A stretch of DNA of 64,000 bases from Lyophyllum atratum (lineage: Eukaryota; Basidiomycota; Agaricomycetes; Agaricales; Lyophyllaceae). Under the pieces are notes generated by a model that had not been told where the DNA came from, ran no database searches, and saw only the letters and a program-made list of their open reading frames with translations. Positions 57,858-64,000 of this stretch are shown here, one piece after another (positions within the stretch are counted from its first letter, which is position 1; each line of letters opens with the position of its first letter). The translations under genes and the position numbers were made by a program. Location: NCBI GenBank assembly GCA_014905825.1, contig JACGCN010000006.1, forward strand, positions 1,116,001-1,180,000. The letters are read 5' to 3'.

Positions 57858-59497
57858 ATGGATCAGTCACAATCGGAGCAAGTTCTATTCACATGTCTAT
57901 CATGTTCTATCGCGTTTCTTTCTGCTGAGGAACAACGTATGTTTTCGTGCGCTATGTCAATGCACTGCATCTAATCGCCACTGTGAATCCAGGCGTTCAT
58001 TACCGCTCCGACTATCATAGATACAACATGAAGCGGCGGGTAGCTTCTCTTCCGCCAGTCAGCGCCACGGTTTTCGATAGCAAAGTCCTAGAACGCAGGG
58101 CTGAAACCGCTGTAATGGCCTCAGCGAAGGATTCCACTTGTGCGATTTGCAAGTATGTTGCCTGTTTCTTCCACTTAGTCGGATGTTTAACATTTGAGAA
58201 GTAAGGTATATACCACCGAAGGTGCCTATAGGTCGCACGTAAATTCGAAAAAGCACAAGGACAACGAAATGAAGGCCACTACCCTTACTAAGCCTCCTAC
58301 CGTAGATACACCCTCCTCGGCCGCGGACGATACTGTACCTTCTCATCTGGAGTCTTCAGAGTCGGCGACATCTACTGTGGAAAACGTATCCCTGCGGGAC
58401 TCCCTTTCAGTCATGGAAACCATGGCAAAAACCCTCAGCGTTGATGAAACCACGACAGACCACGAATTGGAACAAAGTATAGACGAGAAAATCGCTGCTG
58501 CGCGTGCCCGCCTCTCACCATCACATTGTCTGTTCTGCCCGCAGAAAGCACCATCTCTTGAAGATAATCTCACCCATATGTCACAAGCCCATTCGTTCTT
58601 CATTCCCGATGCGGATTATTTGATCGACATTCACGGCTTGATCACGTATCTAGGGGAGAAGATCGCTGTGGGAATGTTTGCGTTTTTTGCAATGATAAGG
58701 GACGCGAGTTCAGGTCCTTGGAGGCTGTCCAGAAGCACATGGTCGACAAGAGCCATTGCAAAATTTCTTACGACTCTGCCGACGATCGTCTCGAAGTATC
58801 CGATTACTACGACTTTACCAGCTCGTACCCCGACGCTGGATCGAGGAAGAAGAAGAAGAAGTTAGATGAGGCGGTCGAGGTTTGGGAGGATGTTGAAGGT
58901 GAAGATAAAAGTGATGTAGACGAAATCGTCGACGTCGACACATCTGACGAGGATTCGAGCCTTGAAAGCGAATCCGAGGAGAGCCTTCCTGATGACAACA
59001 TAACATATGGTGATTCGCACCTCGAACTCGTATTGCCTTCTGGGGCGCGTATAGGACATCGGACGATGCGGAGATATTACGCCCAATCCTTTCCTGGAGC
59101 TCCTCGAGGCAATAAACCTGAAGACCCCAATTCAGGAGCTGCTTTGGTTCGCCGACTCCTTGCAGACAAGAATTCAGCCCTTGTGCCTCGTAAAGGAGGA
59201 TTTGGGGCTTTTGGATCTGGGACCGAAGTCGTCAAAGCGAGAAATCGCGGGGAAGCACGCGAAGCTGGAAGACATGTTCGAGAGTTTAGGGATCAAAAGC
59301 GCCGTGAAGATTTCAAGACGAAGATCGGTTTCATCGGCAATTCCCAAAAACACTACAGGGATCCTCGTGAGTCTTCTTGGGATATGGATTCATATCGACA
59401 ACGACTAATGCACCTCCTCCATCTTCAGTGCTTCAGGTACGTTATTTCGTGGTCTTATGCTTGCTTGCATCCACTACTAATCGCTTCCCTTTAGTAA
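57858..59497 (+). CDS. REI1: Pre-60S maturation factor REI1 (ZNF622-like)
   Basis: Exons are 57858-57936, 57993-58152, 58202-59366, 59429-59436 and 59495-59497. With one missing base at the GGG of 58670-58672 restored, the frame gives 471 residues. Zinc fingers are readable: FTCLSCSIAFLSAEEQRVHY, CAICNKVYTTEGAYRSHVNS, CLFCPQKAPSLEDNLTHMSQ and, across the shift, GNVCVFCNDKGREFRSLEAV with KHMVDKSHCK. The C-terminus has LVLPSGARIGHRTMRRYYAQ and the family end KHYRDPLLQ. REI1 acts in the cytoplasm on late 60S particles, probing the exit tunnel with its C-terminus and helping recycle Arx1 and the nuclear export factors. Exon 4 is 8 bases and the last exon is the stop codon only. Confidence 0.93.
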
Positions 59498-59691
59498 ATT
59501 GGCTTCTGTGTCGTCCCTTTTCATCGCTCGCCATCGATCTGTTAGTTCAACCTTGCCATGATCTTTAGTTGGCCGAGAGTTGGCCCAAGAGGCGTAAATT
59601 AGGGTGTGATGTGGAAATAGAAAAGGAATGGCGAAAAGCTGGATGGGTATAGTATGTGCTGCTAACAAAGAAAAAATTCCAAATGAGTTCT

Positions 59692-62600
59692 CTAATACAA
59701 ATATGCCGCGGGGACAACACCCTCTCTGCCTGTACGAACATCGCGTGCATACCACCATCTGGAGGGGGGGAAAGAGTTGGGCGAGGTGCAGGAGGATCAA
59801 AACAGAACGACTTACGCAGCATCGCGGTCATCCAACACCTCAACTTCTGCTCCTGCAGATATCGCTAGCTCACCCTCACCAGCACCGTCAAACGAATATC
59901 GAGCATGCGCCGGACGACTAGTCTCTTCCGCCAAAATACCACCGACGGCGTCTGAGGGTGTCTCAGCGCGTACATAGTTACTGGCATCCGGACCGAAGGG
60001 GTCATGGATATCGCGGGCAATCTTTTCTTCTTCCTTCTCTCCATTGTCATTGTTAAATGGACTCGCGCCCAAAATTGTCGTACGAGTTGCGGCGTTGATA
60101 TGCTCAAGCAAGGATGAGGGCCGATGATGAGTGGAGTCATCGTCATCGTTTTCTGCCGCGTCGAACTTGCTAAGTTTGTCGTCGCGCCGAGACAAAAGTG
60201 TCCACAGGATTCCGATCAGTGCAAGAAGGAACACCACGCCTGCAGCGATTGCTATTGAAATCAAGATGACAACCCCAGTGGCTAGGAAACCTAAGGCAAG
60301 ATCCGTCAGCTGTGAAGAACTAGTACTTATAATTGGTGACTTACGGCGATGACTGAAACTGAAGGAAGAGAACGACCGGAAGAGGGAAGCGACCGCTCCG
60401 GAAGAGCCGCTTACAGAACTTGACACAATATAGGGAATAAATGTCTGTCCATCGAATAGGGCAGATGATGCGTTGCCAAATGAAGAGTCATCCAATGACC
60501 CGGACACCATAAGCATCCGATCAGGTTCGATCACACCGGTGGCTGAGTGCGTATCTTGCAAGGGTACCATGGTGAGTTGCGCCACTGTAGTGTTTCCTTG
60601 GAAGGTGGAGCCTGTGGGGAGAATTCGATCTTCATCGACCAAAGGAAACTGAAAAAAACGTACCCAATGTCGACCAATTGACACCGTTCCAGAACGATAA
60701 AAATGATGAGGAGCCATCGGTGGTTCTGAAAACGTATAAGAAGATGCGGCGGAGTCTGAGACAGAGCGCTCACCGCCCGGCAGCAAAGATGCTACTCCCA
60801 TTCCCATTGTTCACTTCGATGGCGGAAACCGGGCCAGGAAGCTCTGCAGGTGTACCAAGGGCGGTCCAAGTGGCATTCGAGAAGCCGAATTGCACCACGT
60901 TCGAGATAGCGTTGTCAGATAGTGCAATGGAGCCAGATACGACGAGGAGTTCTTGGTTACTCTGCACATGGAAATGTCAGTCAGCATGGGATTTCCAATG
61001 AAGACCGAATCGATCATACCCCTGCATATGCTATGGATGCGACCTCTCCCTGAATACCATTACCCAGAGCGTTCCATTGTTTGCTTGAGAGGTCGTAGGC
61101 GCAAATAGCCTGGCAGCGAAGGGAGCCCGCCTGAGAAAAAGAGCCTGCTACGATTACGGTATTTAATTTTGAGGCTGATTTTGTGATCGACCGTACCACC
61201 ACGGTCGATCCCACACTTCCTTGGAGGGCCGGAATCGCGTTGACGTTCCACTCCTGCTTCGAAAGATCATAGACGGCCAGACCGTTGACATTTGCACCTT
61301 GGATTGTGAATTCGCCCCCGACATACAACTGACTTCCATCGACCAAGAGAGCACGCACGGTCCCGTTCAATTGCGACCCTTGAAGGCCTCGAATTGTGGC
61401 GGAAGTGGGATCATAGAGAGCCACGCCTTGGGAGAGAGCCAGCGACCCAGAGGACGGGAATGAGAAATTGCCACCAAGAATAGTCAGTTCCGCTGATGAG
61501 GTCGTATTGGTCCAAAAGGCTCCTACGAGGACCGCGGGAGCAGGAGCTGAAAGCGGCGCAGGGAGGGGTGCCAACTGCGATGATGACACCTGTCTCGAGA
61601 ATAGCTTGGATAATTTGACGTGTGATATCCAAGCCGATGCTCTGGGGACGACACTGGAGCGACGACGCTTGGAGTTGGGTAATAATGGTCCACTAACAGG
61701 ACGGTCCAGTTGTACACCAATAGGAGTAACCTTCGGACCAGTTTTGCTGTTGCCGTTCTTCAGAAAGACCATGCCACTAGCACCGAATTTTTGGGATGCC
61801 GCCACGTTACCGGCGATGAGTTGTGTTGACGATGTTCCGTTCCCAACAAATGACATGCTTCCCACCACAAAACCTCCGCTATTGACCCATGCACTTTTCT
61901 CTAGATCCCATGTCGCAAAACCAGCAGCGGCAACACCTGCACTGTCATTTGCAGAACTCAACGTGCGTGAAATTGCCCGCCACCAGGACCTGTCCATTGG
62001 CCAACCCTAGGCTGGTGACGCGACCATTCAGACCAGCTCCCAAAGAGCTCCAACTACCCTTTTGAACATCGTACATTGCAATACCTCTGAGTCGTCCATT
62101 TGTGGAACTGGATAGCGTGTCGCTAAAATCACCACCAACAAATAAGCGGTCGCCGCTGAAGACAAGAGATGTCACAGGCCCATTGAGTCCATTATCTGTA
62201 AGGCGGGCTAGTGCACCACTTTTGAACGCCACAAGGTTCGCTGAACCAGAGGCTGAACCCGAAGACAACGTGAAATTTCCTCCGAAAAATATGGTCCCAG
62301 ACAGATGATGGACGACGGTGGCAATCGCGGAAGGGTTGACAGATGATAAACCATTGCTACCTCCAGCTCCATTGAAAAGGTCGATGCCAACGGAATCCAT
62401 GGGCGTCAAGGTCGAGTTTGGAAGCACTTTGGTTGCATCGATAGATGAATCGGCAGCATTGAGACTTCGAGGCCATTCAAAGAATCCAAAACTGCTGATC
62501 CGCGCCTTGACCACTCCCTGACCCAGCTCCGCCCGAATCATCGGAGGAAGAACCATTGACTGACTTCAGAACCATCTGTACTCTATCTGCCACCAATTCA

Positions 62601-64000
62601 TATTTCCCTCCCAGTCCAGAACCAGTAGGATTGTCGGCAAGTGTCATGGAGATGGTTGTGACAAATTTCGGGGATGATGGGAGGATGGGACCGCTGTAAA
62701 TGAGAATAGTTGCGTCGGCTGGATTCTGCTGGGAGATCGTTGACACCCATGGCTGCAGACCTTCCCCAGGGAAAACGGTAATCTTGACCGTTGTACGCGA
62801 AGCGCAATCTTGGAAGTTAGTGCAACCCGGCACAAGTAAATTGATCTCGTAGCTTCCGGAAGCTGACACGTAGGGAATCCACGTGAATGTAGGACCGTCA
62901 GATGCAGATGTGCCAACGTCCACGCTTGAAACGAGGACGGTCTGGATCGTTCCTGCTATATTCGTATTCGCAACTTTTGCAACCCAATCCCCTGTCCGGG
63001 TTGTATTAGATGGGTTTGGTGCAAAGCAGGATACGCCGTTGTTTGAATCGATGGAAGAGGCGAAAGCACCGGATGAAAGTAGTTGCAAAAGATGTAGACC
63101 TGGTGCTACTCCAACGAACTCGGATAATTTGATCTGGACACCGGTTATAGTAAGGGTATTGTCGAAAAGGAAGTCTTGGTATAGCAACGACGAGTCGGTC
63201 GACAGAGGGCAAGGATCAGAGCAAGTTTGCATGTGGCCTGTGACCGGGTCACGATAATGAAGAGTTTGCACTTTGTTGTCTGGAATAGTAGCAACACTGC
63301 GCGTAGGTCAATGAGTGGAATTGTTCAAGATACAGAGCAGAAGTCGTCACCTGAAGCCAGTAGTTCCGTGATTGGCTTGGAAGTATTTCCCAGACGTAGG
63401 CCACTGGCAGACATGAACGTGAACGTACGGATCGTGACGACAGCCGTGCTCGACTCTGCAGCCAACCAGGAATTACCAGGGCCATCCCCACCTGACTGGG
63501 CAAAGAATGCTCTTGATGTTATTAAACTGCGTATTGGATGACGAAGGCGACCCGTCGACCTCAGCGTCTTGGAGAGGAATTGGGACCAGCGAGGTAGAGA
63601 AAGGCGTGGCGCCTGCTGAGAAGGGGACATTGGGGTTGTTGGTGCCATTCACCGCCGACGAGCCATCGCCCTGAAACGCGGTGATGAAGGATCCAGCGAA
63701 AAAAATGGCCGAGTCAGAAGCGTTGGTTGTGATGGAAAAAACCTTGGACTGTGCGCCTGAAAGCCCAACGAAGGGAGGACGGGACCAAATGGTTGCTTTG
63801 GGATCCCACACTGCGACATTGGAACCGGGCGACGTAAAACTTCCTCCCACCCAAACCTTGTTCTCCTTCGCGTCGCAAAAGATAGCATCGACCTCGCCAT
63901 TGGGGCCGTCAGAGCCCACCGCAGCAAACGCGCCAGATGAGGGCGTGTAGGTCGCGATATTGTTAGCAGACGTGCCAGCGATGGACGAGAATGAGCCAGC
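59692..64000 (-). CDS. RAX2: RAX2-like polarity landmark with C-terminal SH3 domain, N-terminus outside window
   Basis: The minus strand enters at the right edge and ends at 59692. Much of it is repeated beta-propeller-like Kelch/galactose-oxidase blades (LFVGGDFSDTLSS, GRVTSLGLANGQVLVAGNFT, QLYVGGEFTIQGANVNGLAVYDLSKQEW), the extracellular region of RAX2. A transmembrane helix follows (FLATGVVILISIAIAAGVVF, intron 60291-60344 just before it), then about 150 cytosolic residues. The final exon (59758-59692), spliced at 59815, completes an SH3 domain: RYSFDGAGEGELAISAGAEV then WWYARDVRTGREGVVPAAYL. RAX2 marks sites of polarised growth at the cell cortex. Introns also lie near 63330, 60990, 60750 and 60630. 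Frame shifts near 63498, 63372, 62522 and 61970, mostly in homopolymers, are probably assembly errors. Confidence 0.88.

Overview
The window comes from a filamentous basidiomycete, most likely an Agaricomycete. The host genes carry many 41-62 base introns with GT..AG ends, and the mobile elements are families typical of mushroom genomes: DIRS-type tyrosine-recombinase elements, chromodomain Ty3/gypsy, Ty1/copia and Tnp2/CACTA. No species can be named from sequence alone. All exon models were read by eye.

Layout. Bases 1-13.4 kb are a mosaic of broken retroelements: a gypsy reverse transcriptase at the left edge, a decayed copia element (645-5907), a DIRS remnant (5908-8383) and a second gypsy remnant (8552-13239). 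Bases 13643-20580 hold a 6.9 kb DNA transposon with an 8-bp target duplication. It encodes an RNase H-fold transposase in which a 3'-5' exonuclease domain appears to lie between the second Asp and the last Glu. A Tc1 element (21569-23025) sits inside a small repeat whose empty copy is at 42764-42892. An uncharacterised 494-residue gene and a wrecked piece of a conserved fungal gene follow (24.2-27.2 kb). From 27.8 to 42.4 kb there is a three-layer nest: a Tnp2 transposase gene, a gypsy element in its third intron, and an intact copia element inside the gypsy pol. All three reading frames close exactly when the insertions are subtracted.

From 45.5 kb to the right edge the window is compact host DNA: a SAP-domain mRNP protein (THO1/SARNP type), HAP2/NF-YA, an unknown 228-residue protein, ribosomal protein S18, alanyl-tRNA synthetase, mitochondrial bL34m, a CLASP-like single-TOG protein, a PP2C phosphatase, the 60S biogenesis factor REI1 and the polarity landmark RAX2 (N-terminus beyond the window). 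Three pairs are divergent over short shared promoters (46291-46379, 52949-53071, 56053-56300). Several genes serve translation: S18, AlaRS, bL34m and REI1.

Caution: at least seven one-base frame shifts, mostly in homopolymers, occur in otherwise perfect host genes (AlaRS, CLASP-like, REI1, RAX2). They look like assembly errors rather than real mutations, so single frameshifts elsewhere should be read with the same doubt.
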